Shown: positions 8,748 to 18,101 of the stretch, in pieces
Layout of the letters: each line of letters starts with the position of its first letter
Position numbering within the stretch: the stretch's first letter is position 1
NCBI RefSeq assembly: GCF_943912385.1
Contig: NZ_CALTTY010000001.1
Location: 62,001 to 126,000, forward strand
Reading direction: 5' to 3'
Length of the DNA stretch: 64,000 nucleotides
Source: an uncultured Anaerococcus sp.
GTDB lineage: Bacteria > Bacillota > Clostridia > Tissierellales > Peptoniphilaceae
Position numbers and translations under genes: made by a program
Notes under the pieces: model-generated
Seen by the model: only the letters and a program-made list of their open reading frames with translations
Database searches by the model: none
Told to the model about the DNA's origin: nothing

Positions 8748-9455
8748 TCAAATTTTAAAAACCATCCTTATTATCCCAAAAATCAAAAGGTGAACTGGAT
8801 AAAAGAAGTAGTTAAATATTTTATTTTGTCTTCCTTTTTCTCCGTTATACAAAAGTACTGTTGCAAAACCCAGGATAGCGTATATTTCCTTGATTATCAC
8901 AAAGTAAGAAAGTCCTGAAGCCAGAAGTCTTTTATCATAGAAAATATAATATAGGTAAATTATTGTGATGGCGTAGTACTCATAGTCTGATGATATGAGC
9001 ATGGAGCCAAGGCTTGCTATAGCCACTATCAAGATAGAAATAAAGATCCATAGGGGTCTTTTTTTGATTTTCTCTTTTAATTTGTCTATTACCATGATTG
9101 TAAATAAACCAAGAGCAAGTCCCCATAGGATATTTTGTGACCAGGTATTTATAAAGACAGCCGACTGGAACATATCATAGGGAATTTCAGAAATAGCTGC
9201 AAAAACTATTAGGTTTCTTAAATATTTCCAGCGAGATTTTGTTTTGAAAAATCCTTCTACAATCATAAAAGCAAAGATTGGAAATGCAATCCTTCCTAAT
9301 ATGTCAAAAATACTTGTTATAATATTAAGTGGGCCAGATCCAGTTAGGAAAGGTGTGATCATTGCTTTGTTGAAATGATCTATAAACATTGATGCAAAGG
9401 CAATGTATTTTAGTTGGGCCCCATTTATTTTCTGTAAATTTTTAAGTTTATCCAT
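8748..9455 (-). CDS. TraX-family integral membrane protein
   Basis: The N-terminal NGAQLKYIAFASMFIDH, the ILGRIAFPIFAFMIVEGF segment, and the C-terminal YPVHLLIFG are the conserved parts of the TraX family. At 235 residues with about seven or eight hydrophobic segments it matches the family in size. In F-plasmids TraX acetylates pilin. Chromosomal copies in Firmicutes are thought to be membrane acyltransferases with unknown substrate; no conjugation gene is nearby, so pilin is unlikely here. It has its own ribosome binding site (AAAGGAAA) and lies behind the ppdK terminator, so it is probably transcribed alone. Confidence 0.85.
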   Translation of the reverse strand: MDKLKNLQKINGAQLKYIAFASMFIDHFNKAMITPFLTGSGPLNIITSIFDILGRIAFPIFAFMIVEGFFKTKSRWKYLRNLIVFAAISEIPYDMFQSAVFINTWSQNILWGLALGLFTIMVIDKLKEKIKKRPLWIFISILIVAIASLGSMLISSDYEYYAITIIYLYYIFYDKRLLASGLSYFVIIKEIYAILGFATVLLYNGEKGRQNKIFNYFFYPVHLLIFGIIRMVFKI

Positions 9456-9520
9456 TAGGTTTCCTTTTTTTTCTTTTAGAAGATTTTATCCTAAATTTAT
9501 AAAAATAGCAAATTTTTTAC

Positions 9521-9556
9521 AAAAAAATCCCCGATTAGGACTTTTTCTAACCGGAG
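9521..9556 (-). terminator. Rho-independent terminator of ppdK
   Basis: On the minus strand CCGGUUAG pairs with CUAAUCGG (one G-U pair) around a short A-rich loop, followed by GGAUUUUUUU. It lies 15 bases behind the ppdK stop. Confidence 0.8.
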
Positions 9557-9570
9557 ACTTGTTTTATTTC

Positions 9571-12195
9571 TTATTTATTTTTCTCGATTGCTGCTTGGGC
9601 TGCTGCAAGTTTTGCTATTGGAACTCTAAATGGTGAGCATGATACATAGTCAAGACCTACATTGTATAGGTATTTAACAGTATTTGGTTCACCACCGTGT
9701 TCACCACAGATACCGAGGTGAAGATTTTCTTTTGCCTTCCTACCCTTTTCAACTGCGAGCTCTACAAGGTAGCCCACGCCTTTTTGATCTAGTACTTGGA
9801 ATGGATCTTTTTCTAGAATGTCTTTTTCTAGGTAGGATGGTAGGAATTTACCAGCGTCATCTCTTGATAGACCGAAGGTCATTTGGGTTAAGTCGTTTGT
9901 ACCGAAACTAAAGAAATCTGTTATTTCAGCTATCTCATCAGCGGTTATTGCAGCTCTTGGGATTTCTATCATGGTTCCTAGGAGATAGTCGATTTTTGTG
10001 CCTTTTTCTTCAAAGACTTTATCGATTTCTTCCCTTACTACTTCTTTTACATAGGCAAGTTCCTTTACGTCAGAAGATAGTGGAATCATGATTTCTGGAA
10101 CTACCTTAATTCCTTCATCATTTAACTTAATAGCCGCTTGGATTATGGCTCTTGCTTGCATTTTAGAGATTTCTGGATAGATAACTCCAAGTCTAAGCCC
10201 TCTGAAACCAAGCATAGGGTTTACTTCTTCAAGTTCTTTTATTCTTTCGTGGACCCTGGCTGGTTCTATATTAAGTTCTACAGCAAGTTCTGTAATTTCC
10301 TTTTCCCCTTTTGGTAAAAATTCGTGAAGTGGTGGGTCTAGAAGTCTTACAGTTACTGGTCTTTCTTCCATTAACTTATAGATTTGATAGAAGTCCTCTT
10401 CTTGCATTGGAAGGATTTTGTCAAGAGCAGCTTGTCTTATTTCTAGATCACTTGCTAGAATCATCTTCCTTACTTGGAAAATCCTGTCGTCTGCAAAGAA
10501 CATATGCTCAGTCCTACATAGACCGATACCTTCGGCTCCAAATTCTAAGGCTTGTTGGGCATCTCTTGGTGTATCAGCATTAGTTCTGACTTTCATACCT
10601 CTATACTTATCAACCCACTCCATAAACTTACCAAAGGCACCGTGCATTTGTGGTGGCTGAGTAGCTAGAGCGCCTTCATATATTTGTCCGGTAGATCCAT
10701 CTAAGGATATAGTATCTTCACCTGTTAGAACCTTACCATTTACTCTTACTGTATGTTCAAGTTCGTTTACGTGGATATCTGATGCACCAGATACACAGCA
10801 CTTACCCATACCCCTTGCAACTACTGCTGCGTGGGAAGTCATGCCGCCGCGAGCTGTAAGGATACCAACAGCTGAGACCATACCTTCAAGGTCTTCTGGA
10901 CTTGTCTCTTCACGGACTAGGACTACTTTTTCTCCATTTTTAGTCCTTACAGCTGCTTCTGTGGCTGAAAAGGCAATCTTACCTACTGCGGCACCTGGGG
11001 ATGCTGCAAGACCCTGGGTTAGAGAACTCGCATTTTCTAAGGCTTCTGGTGTGAAGTTAGGGTGGAGAAGGCCATCTAAATCTTGAGCTTTAACTCTAAG
11101 TACTGCCTCCTTATCATCGATTAGCCCCTCATCAACCATCTCTACTGCAACTTTTACGGCTGCTTGAGCAGTTCTCTTACCATTTCTTGTTTGTAGAAGG
11201 AAAAGCTCTCCTTCTTGGATGGTAAATTCCATATCTTGCATATCTTTATAGTGTTTTTCAAGAATTTCTGATGTTTTAGTAAAATCTTTGAAAACTTCAG
11301 GCATTATATATTCAAGGTGGCTGATAGGTTCTGGTGTTCGTACACCGGCAACTACGTCTTCACCCTGGGCGTTCATTAGGTATTCACCATACAGAACGTT
11401 TTCACCTGTAGCTGGGTTTCTTGAAAATGCAACACCTGTACCAGAGGTATCTCCCATATTACCAAACACCATGGTTTGAACGTTTACTGCTGTTCCCATC
11501 TTATCATCAATTTCATTTATTTTTCTATAAAGTATAGCTCTTGGGTTATTCCAAGATGAAAATACAGCCGCTACAGCAAGGTCTAATTGTTCTCTTGGTT
11601 CTTGTGGGAAGTCATGACCAGCGAGGTCTTTATAAACTTTTTTGTATTTTTCAACCACATCAACAAAGTCTTCTGCTGTAAGTTCGTTATCTGTTTTTAC
11701 ACCTTTTTCTTCTTTTTTAGCTGTAAGAACATCTTCAAACTTGTTTTTATCAAGACCCATAGCAACATCAGCGAACATTTGGATAAATCTTCTATAAGAA
11801 TCATAGGCAAATCTTTTGTTATCTGTCTTGTTTTCAAGGCCTTTTACAGCTATATCGTTTAGCCCAAGGTTTAAGATGGTATCCATCATACCTGGCATGG
11901 ATATAGGGGCACCTGATCTTACTGATACAAGGAGAGGATCTTCGTTATTACCAAAGGTCTTGCCGTTGTGAGATTCAAGATCTTTGATATGGTCAGAAAT
12001 TTCATCATTTAACTCAGACCATATTTTTTCACCTTCTTTGTAATACCTAATACAAGCTTCAGTAGTAATAGAAAAACCATATGGTACATTAATTCCCATA
12101 TTTGTCATTTCTGCAAGGTTGGCACCCTTACCACCTAGAAGGTCTCTCATTGTTTTGTTGCCTTCGTCAAAGTTATAAACGTATTTTGTGCTCAT
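9571..12195 (-). CDS. ppdK: Pyruvate, phosphate dikinase
   Basis: It interconverts pyruvate, ATP and phosphate with PEP, AMP and PPi. In anaerobes this usually serves PPi-linked glycolysis or gluconeogenesis. The 874-residue length is standard. Domains in order: the N-terminal ATP-grasp part with LLGGKGANLAEM and VSVRSGA; the phosphohistidine domain with GGMTSHAAVVARGMGKCC, including the catalytic His and the regulatory Thr two residues before it; and the C-terminal TIM barrel with GLCRTEHMF, LLGTMIEIPRAA, FSFGTNDLTQM and the acid-base Cys in GICGEHGG. It overlaps the regulatory gene upstream by 4 bases, so enzyme and regulator are made together. Confidence 0.97.
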   Translation of the reverse strand: MSTKYVYNFDEGNKTMRDLLGGKGANLAEMTNMGINVPYGFSITTEACIRYYKEGEKIWSELNDEISDHIKDLESHNGKTFGNNEDPLLVSVRSGAPISMPGMMDTILNLGLNDIAVKGLENKTDNKRFAYDSYRRFIQMFADVAMGLDKNKFEDVLTAKKEEKGVKTDNELTAEDFVDVVEKYKKVYKDLAGHDFPQEPREQLDLAVAAVFSSWNNPRAILYRKINEIDDKMGTAVNVQTMVFGNMGDTSGTGVAFSRNPATGENVLYGEYLMNAQGEDVVAGVRTPEPISHLEYIMPEVFKDFTKTSEILEKHYKDMQDMEFTIQEGELFLLQTRNGKRTAQAAVKVAVEMVDEGLIDDKEAVLRVKAQDLDGLLHPNFTPEALENASSLTQGLAASPGAAVGKIAFSATEAAVRTKNGEKVVLVREETSPEDLEGMVSAVGILTARGGMTSHAAVVARGMGKCCVSGASDIHVNELEHTVRVNGKVLTGEDTISLDGSTGQIYEGALATQPPQMHGAFGKFMEWVDKYRGMKVRTNADTPRDAQQALEFGAEGIGLCRTEHMFFADDRIFQVRKMILASDLEIRQAALDKILPMQEEDFYQIYKLMEERPVTVRLLDPPLHEFLPKGEKEITELAVELNIEPARVHERIKELEEVNPMLGFRGLRLGVIYPEISKMQARAIIQAAIKLNDEGIKVVPEIMIPLSSDVKELAYVKEVVREEIDKVFEEKGTKIDYLLGTMIEIPRAAITADEIAEITDFFSFGTNDLTQMTFGLSRDDAGKFLPSYLEKDILEKDPFQVLDQKGVGYLVELAVEKGRKAKENLHLGICGEHGGEPNTVKYLYNVGLDYVSCSPFRVPIAKLAAAQAAIEKNK

Positions 12196-13010
12196 AATTT
12201 TTCCCTTTCTTTATTATTGTTCAAATTTTTGATGATAAGATCTGAAGTTTCCTCAATTGACCTATAGGTCGTATCTATAATAGTGCAATCTAAGTCATTC
12301 ATCAATTCTAGGGCATAGTCAACCTCCCTATCTATCCTTTCCTTAGAAGAATAAAGTGAATCCGTTGAAAGACCCAAGGATTTTAGTCTTTCTTCCCTAA
12401 TCCTTTTAAGAGCCTCCTTATCAACAGTTAGCCCAAAAATCTTTTTAGGTTCAATTTCGAATAAGCCCTTGGGAATTTTAGAATCCACTAGGATGGGGAT
12501 ATTACTTACCTTATAACCCAAACTTGCCAAGTACATGGTAAGGGGGGTCTTAGATGAACGAGAAACTCCAATAAGCGCTATGTCACAAAATTCAAGTCCC
12601 TTAAAATCCTGGCCATCATCATATCTTATTGCAAAGTCAAGAGCATTTATTCTTCTGGCATGGATATCATCGATGTATTTTCTATCCTTGCTAGGAGGCT
12701 TAACTTCTTCATTTAAAAAATAAGACATTCTAGAAGTTACGAAATCTATTATTGAAACCCCGTTAAGGTCATTTGTCTTGATGAATTTTTTGACATAAGT
12801 ATCCATCTCAGAATCTTTAAATGAGTGATAAATTATTAAGTTACTACTATCTATTGCAGATGTAAGTATCTCAGCTAGACTTTCTAAGTCATTAATTTTT
12901 ATATATTCTTTAATCTCATAGGGTCTACTGAAGTTGGTCATAGCTTTTTTGATAATCTGCCCAAGACCTGTTATTTTACCATCTGATAATATATAAACTA
13001 GTACTTTCAT
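12192..13010 (-). CDS. Pyruvate phosphate dikinase regulatory protein (ADP-dependent kinase / Pi-dependent pyrophosphorylase)
   Basis: The family (DUF299, PSRP/PDRP) switches PPDK off by phosphorylating the Thr near its catalytic His and reactivates it by phosphorolysis. The P-loop-like GVSRSSKTPLTMYLA and the downstream GYKVSNIPI are diagnostic; IFGLTVDKEALKRIREER and the C-terminal DCTIIDTTYRSIEETSD also fit. The 272-residue length is normal. It shares an ATGA overlap with ppdK, whose regulatory Thr is present. A TATAAT box on the minus strand at 13040-13045 marks the likely promoter, about 25 bases upstream of an AGGAG ribosome binding site; I see no good -35. Confidence 0.95.
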   Translation of the reverse strand: MKVLVYILSDGKITGLGQIIKKAMTNFSRPYEIKEYIKINDLESLAEILTSAIDSSNLIIYHSFKDSEMDTYVKKFIKTNDLNGVSIIDFVTSRMSYFLNEEVKPPSKDRKYIDDIHARRINALDFAIRYDDGQDFKGLEFCDIALIGVSRSSKTPLTMYLASLGYKVSNIPILVDSKIPKGLFEIEPKKIFGLTVDKEALKRIREERLKSLGLSTDSLYSSKERIDREVDYALELMNDLDCTIIDTTYRSIEETSDLIIKNLNNNKEREKL

Positions 13011-13205
13011 AATTTCTCCTATACCAAGACTCTATAAGTATTATACCAAATAAAGTAGCAAAATGAAAATATTTTCACATAATAAACATCCTTATATATT
13101 AGCTTGATGTCAATAATAATTAATATTATTATATGTATATTATTTAACAATAGGAAATCAATATCATAGGAAAACTGTTAGTATTTTGTCAAAAGTTTTT
13201 AGATA

Positions 13206-13233
13206 TTGACTTTTAGACAAAAGTAAATATAAT
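13206..13233 (+). promoter_or_regulatory. SigA-type promoter of the valS T-box transcript
   Basis: TTGACT at 13206-13211 and a perfect TATAAT at 13228-13233 are separated by 16 bases. Transcription should start near 13240, just before the T-box leader. A loose inverted repeat (TGTCAAAAGT ... ACTTTTAGACA) spans the -35, but may be chance in this AT-rich stretch. Confidence 0.75.
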
Positions 13234-13239
13234 AATACA

Positions 13240-13444
13240 AACAGCTTAATACTAACAATGAAAGAGGATTAACTTAGAAAGTTCACAAGAGAGAAGATGG
13301 TTGGTGAAAATCTTCGGATGGACTAAGCGAAGGTTGCTTTCGTATATGTTGATGTAGCATGCATAAATGCAAGTAAGAGTCTTTTTTAAAAGAAATTTAG
13401 GTGGTAACGCGATAATTCGTCCTAGAATGCGTTATCACTTTTTT
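13240..13444 (+). promoter_or_regulatory. T-box leader controlling valS
   Basis: The conserved T-box sequence TTTAGGTGGTAACGCG lies at 13396-13411. The terminator arm GTGGTAACGC (13401-13410) pairs with GCGTTATCAC (13429-13438, one G-U pair) and is followed by six T. Upstream are the AGAGAG motif and the TGGTTGGTGAAAATCTTC element of the Stem I apical part, with CTTAG/CTAAG likely forming a lower helix. In this class, uncharged tRNA stabilises the antiterminator and allows read-through. The downstream gene implies tRNA-Val, but I could not place a GUN specifier codon with confidence. Confidence 0.92.
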
Positions 13445-13461
13445 AATTGAGAGGAGAAAAT

Positions 13462-16098
13462 ATGGATACAAAATATAGTCCCCAGGATTTTGAGAAAAAA
13501 ATCTATGAAAAATGGGAAGAAGGTGGCTTTTTTAAGGCAAGAGTAAATAGAGATAAAAAGCCTTTTACAATAGTAATGCCACCACCAAATGTTACAGGCC
13601 AACTTCATCTTGGCCATGCTTTAAATAATACCCTACAAGATATAATTATTAGGTATAAAAGGCTAGCGGGTTTTGAAGCTCTTTGGATACCAGGAACAGA
13701 CCATGCCTCAATATCTACAGAAGCCAAAGTTGTAGGTAAAATTGCGGGGGAAGGTAAGACAAAGGCAGACTTAGGCAGGGATGGTTTTTTAAAAGAGGCC
13801 TGGGACTGGACCCACGAATACGGAGGCACCATTAAAAAGCAACTTAGGACTATCGGTGTTTCTTGTGATTGGGACCATGATTCCTTTACTATGGATAAAA
13901 ATCTAAGCCGTGCTGTTAAAAAAGTATTTAAAAAACTGTATGATGACGGTCTTATTTATAGGGGAAATAGGATTGTAAACTGGGATCCTTTAGCAGAAAC
14001 TGCTATTTCTGATGCAGAAGTTTACCACAAGGACCAAAAGGGTAAGCTTTGGTATATAAAATATTTCTATGAGGATAGTGACGAATATATAACCATTGCC
14101 ACTACCCGTCCAGAGACCATGCTTGGAGACCTGGCTGTAGCAGTAAATCCAGAAGACGAAAGATTTAAAGATAAAATAGGAAAGAACATAATCCTGCCAC
14201 TTGTAGGAAGAAAAATTCCAATAATTGCAGATGACTATGTTGATATGGAATATGGTACAGGTTGTGTAAAAATCACTCCATCTCATGATCCAAACGACTT
14301 TGAAGTAGGAAGTCGCCATGATCTCGGCCAATGTATAGTACTTGACACCACTGCCCATGTTGTAGAAGGCTACGGCAGATACACTGGTATGGATAGGTAT
14401 GAAGCAAGAAAGGCTATCTTAGAAGACTTAGAAAAAGAAGGCTTCCTTGTAAGGACAGAGGAAATTGACCATGCAGTTGGTTATTCTGAAAGAACAGATG
14501 CGGTAATAGAGCCCCTTATTTCCAAGCAATGGTTTGTAAAGATGGATGAGTTTGCTAAGATGTGTATAGATGCCTACAATTCAGGAGACCTAAAGCTAAT
14601 ACCAGACAACCTATCAAAAACCTATATGAACTGGCTAGAAAATATCAGAGACTGGACTATTTCCCGTCAGCTATGGTGGGGTCACAGACTTCCAGTGTTT
14701 TATACTGAAGATGGGGAAATCATCGTATCAGAAGATGAGCCAGATGAGAATGGCTACTTAGAGGGCAAAAAAGTCACCCAAGAGGAAGACACTCTAGATA
14801 CTTGGTTTTCATCAGCACTTTGGCCTTTTGCAACCCTAGGCTGGCCAGAAGAAAATGAGGAATTTGACTACTTCTTCCCTACAGACATCCTAGTAACTGG
14901 TTATGATATAATATTTTTCTGGGTAATAAGAATGGTATTTGCATCCCTTTATACAACAGGAGAAATTCCTTTCTCTCACGTTTTATTTACTGGTCTAATA
15001 AGGGATAGCCAAGGTAGGAAGATGAGCAAGTCTCTTGGAAATGGTGTAGACCCAATAGATGTAGTAAAAGACTACGGGGCAGATGCCTTAAGATTTACTT
15101 TAATTACGGGAAACTCTCCTGGAAATGACATGAGATATGAAAAAGAAAAACTTTTAGCTTCAAGAAACTTCGCCAACAAGCTTTGGAATGCTTCAAGGTT
15201 TGTCCTTATGAATATAAATGAAGATGATGATCTTGACTTTGACGGCAAAAATTTAACCCTAGAAGACGAGTGGATTTTAAAAAGACTTAATCAAGTAATA
15301 AGGGACGTATCTAAAAACCTTGATAAGTACGAAATAGGACTTGCAGCTGACAGGATAGAAGACTTTATCTGGAATGAATACTGTGACTGGTATATAGAAT
15401 TTGCAAAAATAAGACTTTACGGCGAAGATGAAGAAGCTAAGGCGGGTGTAAAGAAAGTTCTACTATACGTTCTTAAAAATATGCTAGTCCTTCTACATCC
15501 ATTCATGCCATTTATCACAGAAGAAATTTACTCATCACTTCCAAATAAAAATGACATGCTAATTGTAGAAGAATGGCCAGAAATAAGAGAAGAATTTAAC
15601 TTCATTGAAGAAGAAAAAAATGTAAACTCAGTAATCAAGGCAATCACAGCTATAAGAAACCAAAGATCGAGTTTAAATGTGCCAGCAAAAACCAAGCAAA
15701 AATTAACTATAGTTGCTGAAAATGAAGAAAACAAAATCCTCATAGAAAAAATCAAGGACCAATTTATAAACCTAGCAAGTGCAAGCGAGGTAGAAGTCCT
15801 TACAAAAGAAAATGCAAAAATAGGAGATGACGGTCTTGTAAAACTTGTCTTTAATGAATTTTCTGTATATATGTCTTTAGATGAGCTAATGGACTATGAA
15901 AAGGAAAGAGAACGTCTAAAAGCTGAGATTAAAAAAATAGAATCTGAAATCAAAAGAGCTGAGGGCAAGCTTTCAAACAAAGGCTTTACAGACAAGGCAC
16001 CAGAGGCAGTTGTCAACAAGGAAAGAGAAAAACTTGCTTCCTATAAAGACCTACTAGATAAAAGTAAGTTAAGCCTTGAAGAAATAAAGGATAAGTAA
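13462..16098 (+). CDS. valS: Valyl-tRNA synthetase
   Basis: This class I synthetase charges tRNA-Val in the cytoplasm. The start chosen is the ATG at 13462, behind GAGAGGAG; an in-frame TTG at 13447 lies upstream of that ribosome binding site and is unlikely. The 878 residues include the HIGH motif as PPPNVTGQLHLGHALN, the editing domain with TTRPETMLGD, the KMSKS loop in GRKMSKSLGNGVDP, the tRNA-binding anticodon domain, and the C-terminal coiled coil (about the last 70 residues, Lys/Glu-rich). Expression is controlled by the T-box directly upstream. The stop overlaps the next start as TAATG. Confidence 0.97.
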   Translation: MDTKYSPQDFEKKIYEKWEEGGFFKARVNRDKKPFTIVMPPPNVTGQLHLGHALNNTLQDIIIRYKRLAGFEALWIPGTDHASISTEAKVVGKIAGEGKTKADLGRDGFLKEAWDWTHEYGGTIKKQLRTIGVSCDWDHDSFTMDKNLSRAVKKVFKKLYDDGLIYRGNRIVNWDPLAETAISDAEVYHKDQKGKLWYIKYFYEDSDEYITIATTRPETMLGDLAVAVNPEDERFKDKIGKNIILPLVGRKIPIIADDYVDMEYGTGCVKITPSHDPNDFEVGSRHDLGQCIVLDTTAHVVEGYGRYTGMDRYEARKAILEDLEKEGFLVRTEEIDHAVGYSERTDAVIEPLISKQWFVKMDEFAKMCIDAYNSGDLKLIPDNLSKTYMNWLENIRDWTISRQLWWGHRLPVFYTEDGEIIVSEDEPDENGYLEGKKVTQEEDTLDTWFSSALWPFATLGWPEENEEFDYFFPTDILVTGYDIIFFWVIRMVFASLYTTGEIPFSHVLFTGLIRDSQGRKMSKSLGNGVDPIDVVKDYGADALRFTLITGNSPGNDMRYEKEKLLASRNFANKLWNASRFVLMNINEDDDLDFDGKNLTLEDEWILKRLNQVIRDVSKNLDKYEIGLAADRIEDFIWNEYCDWYIEFAKIRLYGEDEEAKAGVKKVLLYVLKNMLVLLHPFMPFITEEIYSSLPNKNDMLIVEEWPEIREEFNFIEEEKNVNSVIKAITAIRNQRSSLNVPAKTKQKLTIVAENEENKILIEKIKDQFINLASASEVEVLTKENAKIGDDGLVKLVFNEFSVYMSLDELMDYEKERERLKAEIKKIESEIKRAEGKLSNKGFTDKAPEAVVNKEREKLASYKDLLDKSKLSLEEIKDK

Positions 16099-16832
16099 TG
16101 TACGGAGAATTTTCCTATATTTATGATAAGCTAAGTTTTGATATAGAATACGAAAAGTATGCTAAGAATATAAAAGAACTTGCCAAAGAATATAAAATTG
16201 GAAATACCAACATGCTTGAGCTCGCTTGTGGCTCAGGCATGCTTACAAATTACTTCTTCGATGATTTTTCTAGGATAGATGCTCTTGATATATCAACAGA
16301 TATGCTAAACTGCTTTGCAGAAAAGTATGATAATAATAAGGTCAACTTAATTTTTTATGATATGGTAGAATATGAGAAAAAAGATTTCTATGACCTTATC
16401 GTGATTCTTTTAGACTCTATAAACTATGTTACAAAGCCAGCTGACCTAAAAAAACTTTTTAGAAATTCTTATGACAACCTAAGGGATGAGTCACTTTTAG
16501 TCTTTGATATAAATTCGGAGATGAAAATGCGTGAAATATTTGGCTCAGAGTGCTATGTTTATGAGTATGAAGACATTTTCTACACCTGGGATAACTACCT
16601 GGAAGATGATTTAATCGATATGAACTTAAACTTCTTTGTAGAAAATCCTGATGGGACCTATAAAAGAATAGAAGAATATCAGCAGGAAAGAATTTACACT
16701 ATAGACTATGTGAAAAAATTACTTGAAGAAGTTGGTTTTACTGACATAAGAATCTTTGATGAGGATACCTTTGGCAAAGTTACAGAAGACACACTGAGAG
16801 TCTTATTTTCAGCAAGAAAGGCGGAAAAATGA
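16098..16832 (+). CDS. Class I SAM-dependent methyltransferase, substrate unknown
   Basis: The 244-residue protein begins with YGEFSYIYDKLSFDIEYEKYA, as in the YqeM-like methyltransferases of Firmicutes. The SAM-binding loop is LELACGSGMLTNYF (about residues 39-52), followed by the acidic loop end ALDISTDML. DLIVILLDSINYV is the motif IV region, and LLEEVGFTDIRIF near the C-terminus completes the fold. The target is not known. Its TAATG overlap with valS and the 4-base overlap with the cold-shock gene put it in the T-box-controlled operon, which hints at a role linked to translation. Family assignment is firm; function is not. Confidence 0.88.
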   Translation: MYGEFSYIYDKLSFDIEYEKYAKNIKELAKEYKIGNTNMLELACGSGMLTNYFFDDFSRIDALDISTDMLNCFAEKYDNNKVNLIFYDMVEYEKKDFYDLIVILLDSINYVTKPADLKKLFRNSYDNLRDESLLVFDINSEMKMREIFGSECYVYEYEDIFYTWDNYLEDDLIDMNLNFFVENPDGTYKRIEEYQQERIYTIDYVKKLLEEVGFTDIRIFDEDTFGKVTEDTLRVLFSARKAEK

Positions 16833-17029
16833 GTTTAGGCGTAGTAAAATTTTTTGATAATAAAAAAGGCTTTGGCTTTATAAAATGGGGAGGAGAAGAC
16901 CTTTTTGTCCACTATTCGGATATAATATCTGATAAAGATTTTAAAAAATTAGAGACTGGGGACAATGTTGAATTTGAAAGAATAGATGCCCCAAGAGGCC
17001 CACAGGCCATAAAGGTAAAAAGACTTTGA
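16829..17029 (+). CDS. Cold-shock domain protein (CspA family)
   Basis: The 66-residue single OB-fold protein has both RNA-binding motifs: KGFGFIKW (RNP1) and DLFVHYSDI (RNP2). Such proteins bind single-stranded RNA or DNA and melt mRNA structure. It lacks the long cold-inducible 5' leader typical of cspA genes, because it is the last gene of the valS operon with an ATGA overlap to the methyltransferase. It is therefore probably made constitutively with valS rather than as a cold-shock gene. The stop codon lies within the terminator. Confidence 0.92.
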   Translation: MSLGVVKFFDNKKGFGFIKWGGEDLFVHYSDIISDKDFKKLETGDNVEFERIDAPRGPQAIKVKRL

Positions 17030-17055
17030 AAAATCCCTCAGCTGAGGGATTTTTA
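17029..17055. terminator. Bidirectional terminator between csp and the rhodanese gene
   Basis: The palindrome AAAAATCCCTCAGCTGAGGGATTTTT serves the valS-csp operon on the plus strand. It can also end the rhodanese transcript arriving on the minus strand. Both genes' stop codons touch it. Confidence 0.9.
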
Positions 17056-17349
17056 ATTGACTAATTTATAGTCAAAAAGATCGACACCAGGTGCGAGACT
17101 TAGGTTTTCATAGCCAAGATCTTTTAATATATCTAAGGCCAGACTTGACCTTTTATTACTCTTACAATAGATTACTAACTTATCTTTTTTATCAAGGTTG
17201 AAATTTCCTTCGGCAATATCATCAAGGGGAATGTTTATGGCGTTTTTTACGTGGCCCTCCTTATATTCTTCTTTTGTCCTAACATCTATAATCCTATAAG
17301 AATCATCAAGTTTTAAAAGTTTATTACCTGTTATTTCTTTTACAGTCAT
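17053..17349 (-). CDS. Rhodanese-like sulfurtransferase, single domain
   Basis: The 98-residue protein is a single rhodanese domain: YRIIDVRTKEEYKEGHVKNAINIP is the conserved N-terminal half, and VIYCKSNKRSSLA contains the active-site Cys loop. Small rhodaneses carry persulfide sulfur to cysteine-using pathways. The catalytic loop CKSNKRS has the usual six-residue size. It is a monocistronic gene on the minus strand with AGGAG upstream of the start. A substrate cannot be named from the sequence. Confidence 0.9.
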   Translation of the reverse strand: MTVKEITGNKLLKLDDSYRIIDVRTKEEYKEGHVKNAINIPLDDIAEGNFNLDKKDKLVIYCKSNKRSSLALDILKDLGYENLSLAPGVDLFDYKLVN

Positions 17350-17456
17350 TATTTCTCCTTTTTTTATTATTATGATAAAATTATACTATAAAAATAATTA
17401 TATTTTATTTTGTTTAAAAAAAGACATTTTATGGTAAATAAATATAGAGGTGAATT

Positions 17457-18101
17457 ATGAAAATTTTACTAACAGGTTTTGATGCCTTCAATGGCGAGAA
17501 AATAAATCCGGCCAGTCTTATCCTGGATAAGATCCCTGATGAGATTGACGGGCATAAGATTTATAAGTTAATACTACCGACAGCCTTTTATAGGGTGGGA
17601 AATATTTTAGAAAGAAAAATCGAAGACTTAAGGCCTGATATAATTATTTCCTTAGGTCAGGCTGGGGGAAGAAGTGAGATTACAGTTGAAAGAATAGGAA
17701 TAAATATTGCAGATGCTTCTATTTCTGATAATGACGGTAAAAAGCCAGTTGACGAGAGGATTAGAAAAGATGGAGATGCCGCTTATTTTTCAAGCCTTCC
17801 TATAAAAGCGATTGTTAAGAATTTAAGAAAGGCAGAAATACCTGCGGTAGTTTCAAATACTGCAGGAACCTATGTTTGTAACTATGTCATGTATACTAGT
17901 CTGTATCTTTCGAGTCATTATGAAAATATGGCTGCTGGTTTTATCCATGTTCCCTATCTACCAGCCCAAGTCCTTGACAAAAGAGCAACTCCTTCCATGA
18001 CTTTAAAGGAGATGACAAGGGCAGTTGAAGTAAGTATAAGGACAAGTATTAGCTATAAAAATAAAAAAGATTTAAATATGGCAGATGGGAGGATTTTTTA
18101 A
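17457..18101 (+). CDS. pcp: Pyroglutamyl-peptidase I
   Basis: This cytoplasmic cysteine peptidase (C15) removes N-terminal pyroglutamate from peptides. The start MKILLTGFDAFNGEKINPA is the family signature. QAGGRSEITVERIGIN carries the catalytic Glu, SNTAGTYVCNYVMY the catalytic Cys, and AAGFIHVPYLP the catalytic His. At 214 residues it has normal length. The start is preceded by GAGGTGAATT. It shares one base with the following hydrolase gene (TAATG), a pairing consistent with an asaccharolytic, peptide-using lifestyle. Confidence 0.95.
   Translation: MKILLTGFDAFNGEKINPASLILDKIPDEIDGHKIYKLILPTAFYRVGNILERKIEDLRPDIIISLGQAGGRSEITVERIGINIADASISDNDGKKPVDERIRKDGDAAYFSSLPIKAIVKNLRKAEIPAVVSNTAGTYVCNYVMYTSLYLSSHYENMAAGFIHVPYLPAQVLDKRATPSMTLKEMTRAVEVSIRTSISYKNKKDLNMADGRIF

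Noticed and set aside
8748..9455. TraX as sign of a conjugative element
   Set aside because: No relaxase, coupling protein or type IV secretion gene is nearby, and TraX-like genes are common on Firmicute chromosomes.
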